The notes under the pieces are model-generated. The model worked only from the letters and a program-made list of their open reading frames with translations, was not told the origin of the DNA and searched no databases. The translations under genes were made by a program, and so were the position numbers. Positions 51,665 through 59,793 of a stretch of 64,000 bases of DNA are shown here, one piece after another. The number at the start of each line of letters is the position of its first letter. Position 1 is the first letter of the stretch. Source of the stretch: Palsa-1400 sp036501625 (lineage in GTDB: Bacteria > Verrucomicrobiota > Verrucomicrobiia > Limisphaerales > Palsa-1400); NCBI GenBank assembly GCA_036501625.1, contig DASXZY010000058.1, positions 14,788-78,787 on the forward strand, given 5' to 3'.

Positions 51665-52962
51665 AGAGCGCCCTTTCGCGCCGTGCCTTTTTGCGGCGAA
51701 CCTCGACCCTCGCCGCCGGAGCGGCTGCCTGGAACCTCGCCCGCCCGATGCGCGCCGCGCCCGGCCCCAATGACAAAGTGCGCGTGGCCGTCCTCGGCTG
51801 CAATGGGCGCGGCATGGCCCACATCGCCGCCTGGCTGAGCCTGCCAAACGCCGAAATCGCCTGCGTGTGCGACGTGGACAGCCGCGCCCTCGCGCGAGGA
51901 TTGGAGGCAGTGAATAAATCACAAGCGAACAAAGCGAAGGGAGCGGGAGACCTTCGCCGCGTGCTGGAGGATCCGGGCATCGACGCGGTCTCCATCGCGA
52001 TGCCCGATCATTGGCACGCGCCCGCGGCGATCATGGCCTGCCAGGCGGGGAAACACGTTTATGTCGAGAAACCCGGCAGCCACAACGGCGAGGAAAGCGA
52101 ATGGATTGTGGCAGCGGCGCGCAAATACAAGCGCCAGGTGCAGATGGGAAATCAGCGCCGAAGCTGGCCCTGGGTGCGGGAGGCAATTCAGGCGCTGCAC
52201 GGCGGGGAGATTGGCGAGCTTTATTTCGCGCGCGCGTGGTACACAAATCATCGCGCCTCCATCGGGCGCGGCCAGCGCGTGACGGTTCCGGATTGGCTGG
52301 ATTATTCGTTGTGGGAAGGCCCGGCGCCGGAACAGCCTTACCAAAATAATTTGATACACTACAACTGGCACTGGTTCTGGCATTGGGGAACGGGCGAACT
52401 GGGCAACAACGGCGTTCATTCGCTTGACTTGGCCCGCTGGGGGCTGCGCGTTGATTTGCCCCGGCGCGTGACCTGCGGCGGCAATCGTTATCATTTTCAT
52501 GATGATTGGGAAACACCCGATCTTTACGTGGCGACTTTCGATTACGGCGACAAAGGCATCGTCTGGGAAGGGCAAAGCTGCGACCCGCGCGGTTTCGAGG
52601 GGGAAGGTTTTGGCGTCAATTTCTACGGGGAGCACGGCACGATGACAATCGGCTCCAGCGCCAGGATTTACGACTTGAAAAACAAACTTACGCGCGAGAT
52701 TCCCGGAAAAATCGAAGGCAGCCTCAGTTCAGACGCCATTCATTTCGCCAATTTTCTGGACGGCATCCGCGATGGCAAACCTCTCAGGTCGGAAATTGAG
52801 GACGGGCAGAAAAGCACCCTGCTCTGCCATCTGGGCAACATCGCCTGGCGCACTGGGCAGACGATCAATTTCGACCCGGCCGCGCGCAAAATCGCGGACG
52901 GCGGTTCGGCGGCGGATTTGTGGCGGCGGGAATACCGTCCCGGATGGGCGCCGAAGGCCTGA
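51661..52962 (+). CDS. Tat-exported Gfo/Idh/MocA-family oxidoreductase
   Basis: 433 residues. Tat-like signal SRRAFLRRTSTLAAGAAAWN; Rossmann motif VRVAVLGCNGRGMAHIAAWL; VSIAMPDHWHAPAAIMACQA and HVYVEKPGSHNGEESEWI (EKP). The C-terminal half contains the Trp/His-rich NLIHYNWHWFWHWGTGELGN typical of the secreted verrucomicrobial/planctomycetal subgroup. Start overlaps the upstream gene by 4 bp. A second paralogue lies at 40195-41571. Substrate unknown; likely a carbohydrate derivative. Confidence 0.9.
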   Translation: MKSALSRRAFLRRTSTLAAGAAAWNLARPMRAAPGPNDKVRVAVLGCNGRGMAHIAAWLSLPNAEIACVCDVDSRALARGLEAVNKSQANKAKGAGDLRRVLEDPGIDAVSIAMPDHWHAPAAIMACQAGKHVYVEKPGSHNGEESEWIVAAARKYKRQVQMGNQRRSWPWVREAIQALHGGEIGELYFARAWYTNHRASIGRGQRVTVPDWLDYSLWEGPAPEQPYQNNLIHYNWHWFWHWGTGELGNNGVHSLDLARWGLRVDLPRRVTCGGNRYHFHDDWETPDLYVATFDYGDKGIVWEGQSCDPRGFEGEGFGVNFYGEHGTMTIGSSARIYDLKNKLTREIPGKIEGSLSSDAIHFANFLDGIRDGKPLRSEIEDGQKSTLLCHLGNIAWRTGQTINFDPAARKIADGGSAADLWRREYRPGWAPKA

Positions 52963-52970
52963 GACGCCAG

Positions 52971-53702
52971 TCAATACTTCAAGACTTTGTCAAGAAACGC
53001 GCGGGCGGCCGGGGCGGCGGGCGAGGCGAAGAATCGCGCGGCCGGGCCGGTTTCAACGAGCCGGCCATCCGACAGAAACGCGGCATGGTCCGCCACCCGC
53101 CGGGCAAAACCCATCTCGTGCGTGACCAGGATGAAATCCAGGCCCTCCTCGCGCAATTCCAGGATTGTGTCCAGAACTTCGGAGGTCATTTCCGGGTCCA
53201 GGGCGGAGGTCGGTTCGTCAAATAAAAGGAGGCGCGGCTTGCTGCCGAGGGCGCGGGCTATGGCGATGCGCTGGCGCTGGCCGCCGGAAAGATCGGCGGG
53301 GCGTTTGCCAGCGTGAGATTCCAGGCGGAAGCGGGCGAGCAGTTCGCGCGCGGTTTCGGCGGCTTGGGCCTGAGTGCGTCCATGCACTTTTTCCAAGGGA
53401 AGCGTGATATTTTCCAAAGCCGTCAAATGCGGGAAAAGGTTGAAGGCCTGAAAAACCGTCCCGACTGTGCGCCGGTGCCGCAACAGCGCCTTTTCTGTAA
53501 ACAAAACACGCTGGCCGTTAAGTTCAACTTCGCCGGCGTCGGGATGCTCCAGCCCGCCGAGGATGCGCAGGAGCGTCGATTTGCCCCCGCCCGACGGCCC
53601 GACCAGCGCCAGCGCGCGGGCGCCTTCCAGCGAAAGCGAAATGCCGTCCAGCACGATGGCGCCGCCGAAACTTTTTTTGATCTCGCGCAGCCGCAGGTTC
53701 AT
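52971..53702 (-). CDS. Polar amino acid ABC transporter ATPase (GlnQ-like)
   Basis: 243 residues. Walker A GPSGGGKSTLLRILGGL, Q-loop VFQAFNLFPHLTALENI, signature LSGGQRQRIAIARAL, Walker B LLLFDEPTSALDPE, switch His in ILVTHEMGFARRVADHA. Closely follows the permease gene (1 bp between the coding regions), third gene of the SBP-permease-ATPase operon. Powers uptake of a polar amino acid. Confidence 0.95.
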   Translation of the reverse strand: MNLRLREIKKSFGGAIVLDGISLSLEGARALALVGPSGGGKSTLLRILGGLEHPDAGEVELNGQRVLFTEKALLRHRRTVGTVFQAFNLFPHLTALENITLPLEKVHGRTQAQAAETARELLARFRLESHAGKRPADLSGGQRQRIAIARALGSKPRLLLFDEPTSALDPEMTSEVLDTILELREEGLDFILVTHEMGFARRVADHAAFLSDGRLVETGPAARFFASPAAPAARAFLDKVLKY

Positions 53703-53703
53703 C

Positions 53704-54504
53704 TCAGGTGTCGTAGCGATGGCGTTCTTCGAGGCGGCGCGTCCACAAGGAAATCGGCAGTGTCAAGATGAGGTATCCCACGGCCAGCGGCAGGTAGCAT
53801 TCCAGCGTGCTGAACGTTCGGGAGTTGACCATCTCGGCGCTCTTGGTGAATTCCTGGATGCCGATGACGGAGAGCAGCGAGGAGTCCTTGACCAGCGAGA
53901 CGAACTGCCCGGCCAGCGGCGGCAAGGTCTGGCGCAACGCCTGCGGCAGCACGACGTATCGGTAGGTCTGGCCGCGCGTCAGCCCGATGGCTTTGGCGGA
54001 ATCCCATTGCGAACGCCCCACGCTCTCGATGCCGGCGCGGATGATTTCAGAAATGTAGGCGCCGCTGAAAACCGAGAGTGTCAAGACGCCGACCAGATGC
54101 CGGTTTTGCACGCCAAAGGCGTCGGCCACCACGTAAAATAAAATGAGAATCTGCACCAGCAGCGGCGTGCCGCGCACCAGTTCGACATAAATTTTTCCCG
54201 CGTAACGCAACACCAACAGGCGGCTCCCGCGCGCCAGCGCCGAGCATAGCCCCAGCAGCGTGCTGCCCGCCAGCGCGCCCGCGGAGAGGGCGATGGTTGT
54301 CAGCCAGCCGCGCCAGAACAATTCGCGGTAGGGATAAAGCGAGTCCCATCGCAGCCGATAGGCGAGGTGATGGAACGAAAAAAAGAAAATGAGCGAGAAG
54401 GCCAGCAGCGCCAGGCCGGCATTGGCCGCCCGCGCCCACCACGGCGGCGGCGGCGCTCCGGGTTCATTGGAGGCGGCGAATAAATATGTCCAGCGCGCGC
54501 TCAA
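53704..54504 (-). CDS. Polar amino acid ABC transporter permease
   Basis: 266 residues with about five TM helices. The EAA loop is ESVGRSQWDSAKAIGLTRGQ, preceded by GTPLLVQILILFYV and followed by YRYVVLPQALRQTLPPLAGQ, FVSLVKDSSLLSVIGIQEFT, the His/Glu/Gln permease-family signature. Its start overlaps the binding-protein gene stop by 4 bp. Confidence 0.94.
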   Translation of the reverse strand: MSARWTYLFAASNEPGAPPPPWWARAANAGLALLAFSLIFFFSFHHLAYRLRWDSLYPYRELFWRGWLTTIALSAGALAGSTLLGLCSALARGSRLLVLRYAGKIYVELVRGTPLLVQILILFYVVADAFGVQNRHLVGVLTLSVFSGAYISEIIRAGIESVGRSQWDSAKAIGLTRGQTYRYVVLPQALRQTLPPLAGQFVSLVKDSSLLSVIGIQEFTKSAEMVNSRTFSTLECYLPLAVGYLILTLPISLWTRRLEERHRYDT

Positions 54505-55295
54505 AAGTAGAAGGGATAACCCAGTTTCTTGAAGGCCGCCTTTTGCTCGGAAAGATAGCGCCCGCCCAATTGGTCAAAACCGCCGCGCGCCTTGTAATCC
54601 CTCAAAAAATCGTTGACCTGCCGCAAAAGCTCAACGTCCTCCTTGCGCAAGCCGATGGCCCACGACTCCTGTTGAAACGGCTGCAAAATAGGGCGCGTTG
54701 TTTCCTGGTTCCGCCGCCAATTCTCGTAGGTCGAAATCTGGTCGTAGATGAAAGCGTCCGCCTTGCCTTGCACGACTTCCAGCACGCAGGCCGCCTCCGA
54801 ATCCAGCACCAGCACGCGCGCCTGTTTGACATGGTCGGTTGCATAGACATGCCCGGTCGTGCCTTGTTTGACAGCCACCACCCGCCCCGGCTGGTCCGCG
54901 CCGGTGATATTTGTAATTGACGAATTTTTCCCCACCAGCAGGCACAGCCCCGTGCGCAAGTAGGGATCGGAAAAGGCAATCGCCCTGGCCCGCTCCGGCG
55001 TGGCCGTCATTGAGGAAATAATCAGGTCGATTTTGCGCGTTTGCAGCGAGGGGATCAATCCGTCGAAGGAGATGTTTTCGATTTGCACTTCGCGGCCGAG
55101 AGCCTTGCCCAAGTCGCGCGCCAGATCGACACTGACGCCGGCGGGCTGGCCTTGCGGGTTCATGGTCTCGAACGGCGGATAGGACAATTCCATGCCCACG
55201 ATCAGTTGGGAATGCGCGGCGGGCCGGCAACCCGCCAGCAGGGCGGACAGCAAAACGAGCGCGGCGCATCTGACAATTTGAACTTTCAACAGCAC
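54501..55295 (-). CDS. Periplasmic amino acid-binding lipoprotein
   Basis: 264 residues with lipoprotein signal (LVLLSALLAGCRPAAHSQ). Solute-binding family 3: VGMELSYPPFETMNPQGQPA, GVSVDLARDLGKALGREVQI, the GLIPSLQTRKIDLIISSMTA block, TPERARAIAFSDPYL and GVVAVKQGTT-like region VVAVKQGTTGHVYATDHV. It feeds the permease and ATPase of the same operon. It diverges from dnaJ-like gene across just 29 bp. Confidence 0.93.
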   Translation of the reverse strand: MLLKVQIVRCAALVLLSALLAGCRPAAHSQLIVGMELSYPPFETMNPQGQPAGVSVDLARDLGKALGREVQIENISFDGLIPSLQTRKIDLIISSMTATPERARAIAFSDPYLRTGLCLLVGKNSSITNITGADQPGRVVAVKQGTTGHVYATDHVKQARVLVLDSEAACVLEVVQGKADAFIYDQISTYENWRRNQETTRPILQPFQQESWAIGLRKEDVELLRQVNDFLRDYKARGGFDQLGGRYLSEQKAAFKKLGYPFYF

Positions 55296-55324
55296 AGTTT
55301 AGACTCCATATAGTATGAAACGTT

Positions 55325-56341
55325 ATGCCGGTCGAATTTAAAGACTACTATAAAACGCTGGGCGTGGCGCGCACCGCCAGCCATGACGAAATCCGCGCGG
55401 CCTTCCGCAAACTGGCCCGGCAGCATCATCCCGACGTGGCCAAGGACAAAAAACGCGCCGAGGAAAAGTTCAAGGAAATCAACGAAGCCTACGAAGTTCT
55501 TGGCGACAAGGAAAAGCGCGAAAAATACGACCAGCTCGGGGCCGATTGGAAGGACGGCGGCGCGAGGGCCCAGCGCGGCCCCGGCCGGGAGGCGTTCCGC
55601 TCGTATTCCTCGCGCGGCGGCCAGGGCGCGGAGAATTATGAATTTGGCGGCACTGGTTTCAGCGATTTCTTTGAGCAATTTTTCGGGAGGCGCGGCGCGG
55701 CGGCGCGGGAACCGGGGTCCGAGAGGGGCCAGGATGCCGAGGGCGTCATCATGGTCACGCTGGAGGAAGCGATGAGCGGTTCCATTCGCCAAATCAGTGT
55801 GCGCAGCGCGGGCCTTTGCCCGCAATGCCACGGCACCGGCGCCGGCGCCGGCGGCCGGAGCGTCTGCCCGGCCTGCGGCGGCGAGGGCAGCGTCCCGATC
55901 ACCAACGAATACAAAGTCAAGATTCCATCCGGCGTGCGCGACGGGCAGAAGTTGCGCGTCAGCGGGCGCGGCGAGCCGGGGCACGGCGGCGGCCCGCCCG
56001 GCGATTTGTATCTGCGCGTGCGCATGGCCAGCCATCCTGATTTTCGCGTCGAAGGCGGCGACCTTTATTACGAACTGGACCTGGCGCCGTGGGAAGCCGC
56101 GCTGGGCACAAGCGTTTCGGTGCCGACTCTGGCCGGTCCGGTGGCAATCAAGATTCCCCCGGCCACGCAAAACGGCCACCGCCTGCGCGTGCGAGGACGC
56201 GGGCTTCCGGGGCGCGACAATGCCAATGGCGACCTTTATGTCGTCGCGCGCATCCATATGCCCAAAGAGATTGGCGAGCGCGAAAAAACGCTGTGGGAGC
56301 AGTTGGCGCGAGAGTCTCATTTTAATCCGCGTCAAACATAA
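55325..56341 (+). CDS. DnaJ-like co-chaperone with half a zinc finger
   Basis: 338 residues. J domain at 4-69 with the HPD in QHHPDVAKDKKRAEEKFKEI, stimulating DnaK ATP hydrolysis. A Gly/Ser/Arg-rich linker (EAFRSYSSRGGQGAENYEFG) follows, then only two CxxCxGxG repeats, CPQCHGTG (about residue 164) and CPACGGEG (about 181), instead of the four of DnaJ, and then the substrate-binding beta domains (VKIPSGVRDGQKLRVSGRGE, GDLYLRVRMASHPDFRVEGG). It is thus between DnaJ type I and CbpA type II; one zinc site at most can form. No dnaK or grpE adjacent. ATG at 55325 fits the J-domain start. Confidence 0.9.
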   Translation: MPVEFKDYYKTLGVARTASHDEIRAAFRKLARQHHPDVAKDKKRAEEKFKEINEAYEVLGDKEKREKYDQLGADWKDGGARAQRGPGREAFRSYSSRGGQGAENYEFGGTGFSDFFEQFFGRRGAAAREPGSERGQDAEGVIMVTLEEAMSGSIRQISVRSAGLCPQCHGTGAGAGGRSVCPACGGEGSVPITNEYKVKIPSGVRDGQKLRVSGRGEPGHGGGPPGDLYLRVRMASHPDFRVEGGDLYYELDLAPWEAALGTSVSVPTLAGPVAIKIPPATQNGHRLRVRGRGLPGRDNANGDLYVVARIHMPKEIGEREKTLWEQLARESHFNPRQT

Positions 56342-56345
56342 TCAC

Positions 56346-56432
56346 TCTTCCTCTTAATCCTGCTTGCATTCTTAATCTTTAATCCTTTTCCGAAAGAGAT
56401 CAGGATTAAGGGCAAGAATAAGATTAAGAAGG
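56346..56432. repeat. Hairpin-forming repeat, TTAATC/GATTAAG type, copy 2
   Basis: CTTCCTCTTAATCCTGC... (left arm) faces GGATTAAG...AAGATTAAGAAGG (right arm), with the centre TTAATCCTTTTCCGAAAGAGATCAGGATT. The centre matches copy 1 (CTTAATCCTGTTTCGGAAGAGATTAAGATT) at most positions. Here it lies between convergent genes, where it could act as a terminator for both, though there is no long T-run. Confidence 0.6.
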
Positions 56433-56441
56433 CCCTTTGCC

Positions 56442-57119
56442 CTATAGATCCCTTGTCTCCCCGATTTTCAGCAAATGCAAATGTTTCCCGGCTTCTTCAA
56501 ATTTCTTTTTGGCGGCTTCGTGGTCGATTTTGATTGGCGGAAACGTGTCGTAATGCACGCCCACCACTTCGTCGCATGACAGCATTTCCGCGGCCGCGAC
56601 GGCATCGGCGACGTCCATGGTAAAATTGCCGCCAATGCACAATACGGCGAATGACAGCGAAACCGATTCGCCGATCAGTTCCATGTCCTTCGTCAGCGCC
56701 GTGTCGCCGGAATAGTAGAAGCTCTCCTCCGTCGTCTCCACCACGAAGCCGCCCGGATTGCCGCCGTAAGTGCCATCGGGCAGGCTGCTGGAATGGATGG
56801 CGTTGACGAAGCGCAAACGCCCAAACTCGAAGCGCGTGCTCCCGTGATTGATGGGACGCGTTTTGACTGATGATTGTTTGCCCAGCCAGTTCGCCACTTC
56901 GTAGGGCGCGATGATCGCGGCCCCGGTGCGGCTGGCGATGGCCGCGGCGTCGGCCAGGTGGTCCTGGTGGCCGTGAGAGACAAGAATGTAATCAGCCTTG
57001 ATGGATTGGATATCGATTTCCTTGGCCAGCGGATTGGGGCTGATAAAAGGATCAAACAGCAGCGTGCGGCCGCCCGCTTCGACCGCGAAGCAGGCGTGCC
57101 CGTAGTAAGTTAGATTCAT
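56442..57119 (-). CDS. UPF0173-type metallo-beta-lactamase-fold hydrolase
   Basis: 225 residues from the ATG at 57119 (MNLTYYGHACFAVEAGGRTL). Metal ligands VSHGHQDHLADAAAI (HxHxDH), a further YYSGDTALTKDM (Asp) and VVGVHYDTFPPIKID (His). This small 'metal-dependent hydrolase' family is widespread but without assigned substrate. Its start overlaps the stop of the exported methyltransferase by 4 bp. Confidence 0.9.
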   Translation of the reverse strand: MNLTYYGHACFAVEAGGRTLLFDPFISPNPLAKEIDIQSIKADYILVSHGHQDHLADAAAIASRTGAAIIAPYEVANWLGKQSSVKTRPINHGSTRFEFGRLRFVNAIHSSSLPDGTYGGNPGGFVVETTEESFYYSGDTALTKDMELIGESVSLSFAVLCIGGNFTMDVADAVAAAEMLSCDEVVGVHYDTFPPIKIDHEAAKKKFEEAGKHLHLLKIGETRDL

Positions 57120-57832
57120 TGTTTTGTAAAGATGAAGATGTGCTGGCGGGGAAGAGTTTCGATGCTTTGCACCCACTTCAAAGGCACGAACGCGGCCTCT
57201 TTGCGCACTTGGGCTTCGGACATTTTGTGCAGCCGCTTGATGGGCACTTCGGGGTCTTCGGCGCGGTATTCCACCCAGACGATGCGCCCGCCCGGCTTGA
57301 GCGCGCGCAGAATGGATCGCATCATTTCGTAAGGATGATCGAATTCGTGATAGACATCGACCATCAGCACGACATCGACGGAATTGGACGGCAAGCGGGA
57401 GTCGTCGACCGCGCCCAGGATGGATTGGAAATTGGTGGTGTGATGCTCGGCCATTTCCTTGGCCAGCAAGTCAAGCATCTCCTGTTGAATATCAACGCAA
57501 TAAACCTTGCCTTTGTCGCCGGTCATTTTGGCCATGCGCCAGCTCAAGTAGCCCGTGCCGGCTCCGATGTCGGCCGCCGTCTCGCCCGGGTGCAGCGGGA
57601 TCGCTTTCAACAATAGATCGGGACGTTCCTCATCGGCGCGTTCCGAGCGTTCGAGCCAATCGGCCCCCTGATGGCCCATGACCTGGGCAATCTCGCGCCC
57701 GGCGTAAAACGTGCCGATCCCATCGGGATCATGCTCGGCGTGATGCTCATACACGGGCGCCTGGCCCAAGGCCCGGCCCGCCGCCGCCATGCACAAGAGA
57801 ACCAGCCAAAATTTCCGCCCCGCAACGATCAT
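57116..57832 (-). CDS. Exported class I SAM-dependent methyltransferase
   Basis: 238 residues from the ATG at 57832 (MIVAGRKFWLVLLCMAAAGR), which gives a signal peptide ending near GRALGQ. The core is a typical Rossmann methyltransferase: TAADIGAGTGYLSWRMAKMT (motif I), GKVYCVDIQQEMLDLL (motif II), DVVLMVDVYHEFDHPYEMMR, LRALKPGGRIVWVEYRAEDP. SAM is cytoplasmic, so export is puzzling; alternatively the N-terminus is a membrane anchor, or a later start is used. It is divergent from lysS and overlaps the hydrolase gene by 4 bp. The substrate is unknown. Confidence 0.82.
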   Translation of the reverse strand: MIVAGRKFWLVLLCMAAAGRALGQAPVYEHHAEHDPDGIGTFYAGREIAQVMGHQGADWLERSERADEERPDLLLKAIPLHPGETAADIGAGTGYLSWRMAKMTGDKGKVYCVDIQQEMLDLLAKEMAEHHTTNFQSILGAVDDSRLPSNSVDVVLMVDVYHEFDHPYEMMRSILRALKPGGRIVWVEYRAEDPEVPIKRLHKMSEAQVRKEAAFVPLKWVQSIETLPRQHIFIFTKQ

Positions 57833-57950
57833 ATTCAATGAACAATGCCACCTCGAAGCCGGGTTGTCGAGGCTCGGCGGTTTAACTTTGCCCTCGCCAA
57901 TGCGAACGCCCCGGCGTACAAAAACCGTCCGACGATTCGGAATTACAACT

Positions 57951-59789
57951 GTGGCAACTAACCCACTCATCGAAATTCGCAATGGGCGCCTGGCCAAGGC
58001 GGCCTCGCTGCGCACACTGGGCCTCAACCCATATCCGTCCCGCAGCGGGCGCACCCATTATACCAAGGCCATCCTGGATGACTTCGCCCGTCTGGAGGGG
58101 CAAACGGCGACGGTCGCGGGACGCCTTATGTCCTGGCGCAAACAGGGCGCGCTCGCGTTCGCCCATGTCCAGGACCAAACCGGCCGGCTCCAATTGTTCC
58201 TGCGCCGCAACCTCGTCCAGCCAACCGATGCCGCGTCCGGCGCCCTCGGCTACGCGGAGACCAATATGCTCGATTTGGGCGACATCATCGAAGCGACGGG
58301 CAAAGTGGTGCGGACGGAGCGGGGCGAAATTTCAATCCTGGTCGAGCGCCTGCGCCTGCTGACAAAAGCATTGCGCCCGCTGCCGGACCAATGGTCCGGC
58401 CTCAAGGACCGCGAGCAGGTGCTGCGCAAACGCTATCTTGACACGACGCTGGAGCCGGCTTCCTTCGAGCGGTTCGCGTCGGCCTGCAAGATGATTGCGG
58501 CCATCCGGGAGTTTCTTCGCGAGCGCGGATTCCTGGAGTTTCAAACGCCGGTCATCCAGCCGCAATACGGCGGGGGCACGGCCAAGCCGTTCAAAACGCA
58601 CGTCAATGCCCTGGGTTGCGACATGTATCTGGCCATTTCGCACGAGCTTTATCTCAAGCGCCTGATCGTGGCCGGCTACGACAAGGTTTTCACCATCGGA
58701 CGCTATTTCCGCAACGAGGGCATCGACCGAAGCCATCACCCGGAATTTTCGATGGTCGAAACGATGACGGCCTACGAGAATTACGAATACAACATGAACC
58801 TGATCGAGGACATGTTCCGGCACATCGCGGTCTCGGTTTTTGACAAAACGGAATTCGCCGTGCGCGGGCATACCATCGACTTCGGGAAACCGTGGCGGCG
58901 CGTAAGCATGTGCGAGGCGGTGCGGGAAAAGACGGGCATTGATTTCAGCCAAATCAACAGCGCCGGCGAGGCCAATGCCCGCCTGGCCAGCCTTGGCATC
59001 CACGAGGCCCAACCCAGCGCCGGCGAGGCCCTGGTCAAAGCCTTTGAGGCCGCGGTCGAGAAGGATTTGATCCAGCCCACCCTCGTGTTCGGGCATCCCA
59101 TCGAGATTTCTCCGCTGGCCAAGCCGATGGCGGCGGACCCGCGCTTTGTCGAGCGATTCGAGATTTTTATCGCGGGCATGGAATGCGGCGACAATTGGTC
59201 GGAGCAAAATGATCCCGCCCATTTGCTGGCGACCTGGCGCAAAGCCTACCGAGCCGAGGAGCGCGACGCCGGAAAATTCCACACGCTGGATTTCGATTTC
59301 ATCGAGGCGCTGGAATACGGGCTGCCGCCCACCACGGGCATCGGGCCGGGCATCGAGCGGATGGTCATGATTTTCACCGGGCAGGAAAATATAGATGACG
59401 TGATTTTCTTCCCCATGATGCGGCCGTCGGTTTCGCCGCTGAACGCGGCCATTTTTGAAGTGGCGGAGGCCTCAGTCGCGCCCGTGGAGGACTTGGTTTT
59501 GTCGTGGGAGGATTTTGAAGGGCTGTGCGCCCAGGGCGTTCTCAAGCCGCACGCGCGCAATTTATTCGTCAAGCCGCACCTGCGCGTTTGGGAAAATGGA
59601 GGCGTTTCCGGGCACGCGGAGATTGAGGGATTTTTGGCGAATAGCGTCCTGCGCCTGGCAGGATGGAAGAGCAACCCAGCCGCGGACAAGGCGCATGCCG
59701 CCGCGCAACTCGAAAAGGCCTTGCCGCAGTTTCTCAAGAAAGCCTTTCCACAATGCGAAGTTACCGTATCTCCCATCACCGGCGCATGA
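57951..59789 (+). CDS. lysS: Lysine--tRNA ligase, class II, with C-terminal extension
   Basis: 612 residues from the GTG at 57951 (VATNPLIEIRNGRLAKAASL), or 629 from the ATG at 57900; the GTG gives the usual family N-terminus. OB-fold anticodon domain (TVAGRLMSWRKQGALAFAHV), motif 1 around FLEFQTPVIQPQYGGGTAKP, motif 2 with KVFTIGRYFRNEGIDRSHHP, motif 3 TTGIGPGIERMVMIFTGQEN. The family normally ends near DDVIFFPMMRPS; here about 115 more residues follow, including SWEDFEGLCAQGVLKPHARN and FLANSVLRLAGWKSNPAADK. The extension has no known domain. The FIST gene starts 4 bp downstream. Confidence 0.95.
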   Translation: MATNPLIEIRNGRLAKAASLRTLGLNPYPSRSGRTHYTKAILDDFARLEGQTATVAGRLMSWRKQGALAFAHVQDQTGRLQLFLRRNLVQPTDAASGALGYAETNMLDLGDIIEATGKVVRTERGEISILVERLRLLTKALRPLPDQWSGLKDREQVLRKRYLDTTLEPASFERFASACKMIAAIREFLRERGFLEFQTPVIQPQYGGGTAKPFKTHVNALGCDMYLAISHELYLKRLIVAGYDKVFTIGRYFRNEGIDRSHHPEFSMVETMTAYENYEYNMNLIEDMFRHIAVSVFDKTEFAVRGHTIDFGKPWRRVSMCEAVREKTGIDFSQINSAGEANARLASLGIHEAQPSAGEALVKAFEAAVEKDLIQPTLVFGHPIEISPLAKPMAADPRFVERFEIFIAGMECGDNWSEQNDPAHLLATWRKAYRAEERDAGKFHTLDFDFIEALEYGLPPTTGIGPGIERMVMIFTGQENIDDVIFFPMMRPSVSPLNAAIFEVAEASVAPVEDLVLSWEDFEGLCAQGVLKPHARNLFVKPHLRVWENGGVSGHAEIEGFLANSVLRLAGWKSNPAADKAHAAAQLEKALPQFLKKAFPQCEVTVSPITGA

Positions 59790-59793
59790 CACC

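Noticed and set aside
56346..56432. Hairpin repeat as an ordinary terminator
   Set aside because: No T-run follows, and the related copy at 41642 lies between divergent genes.
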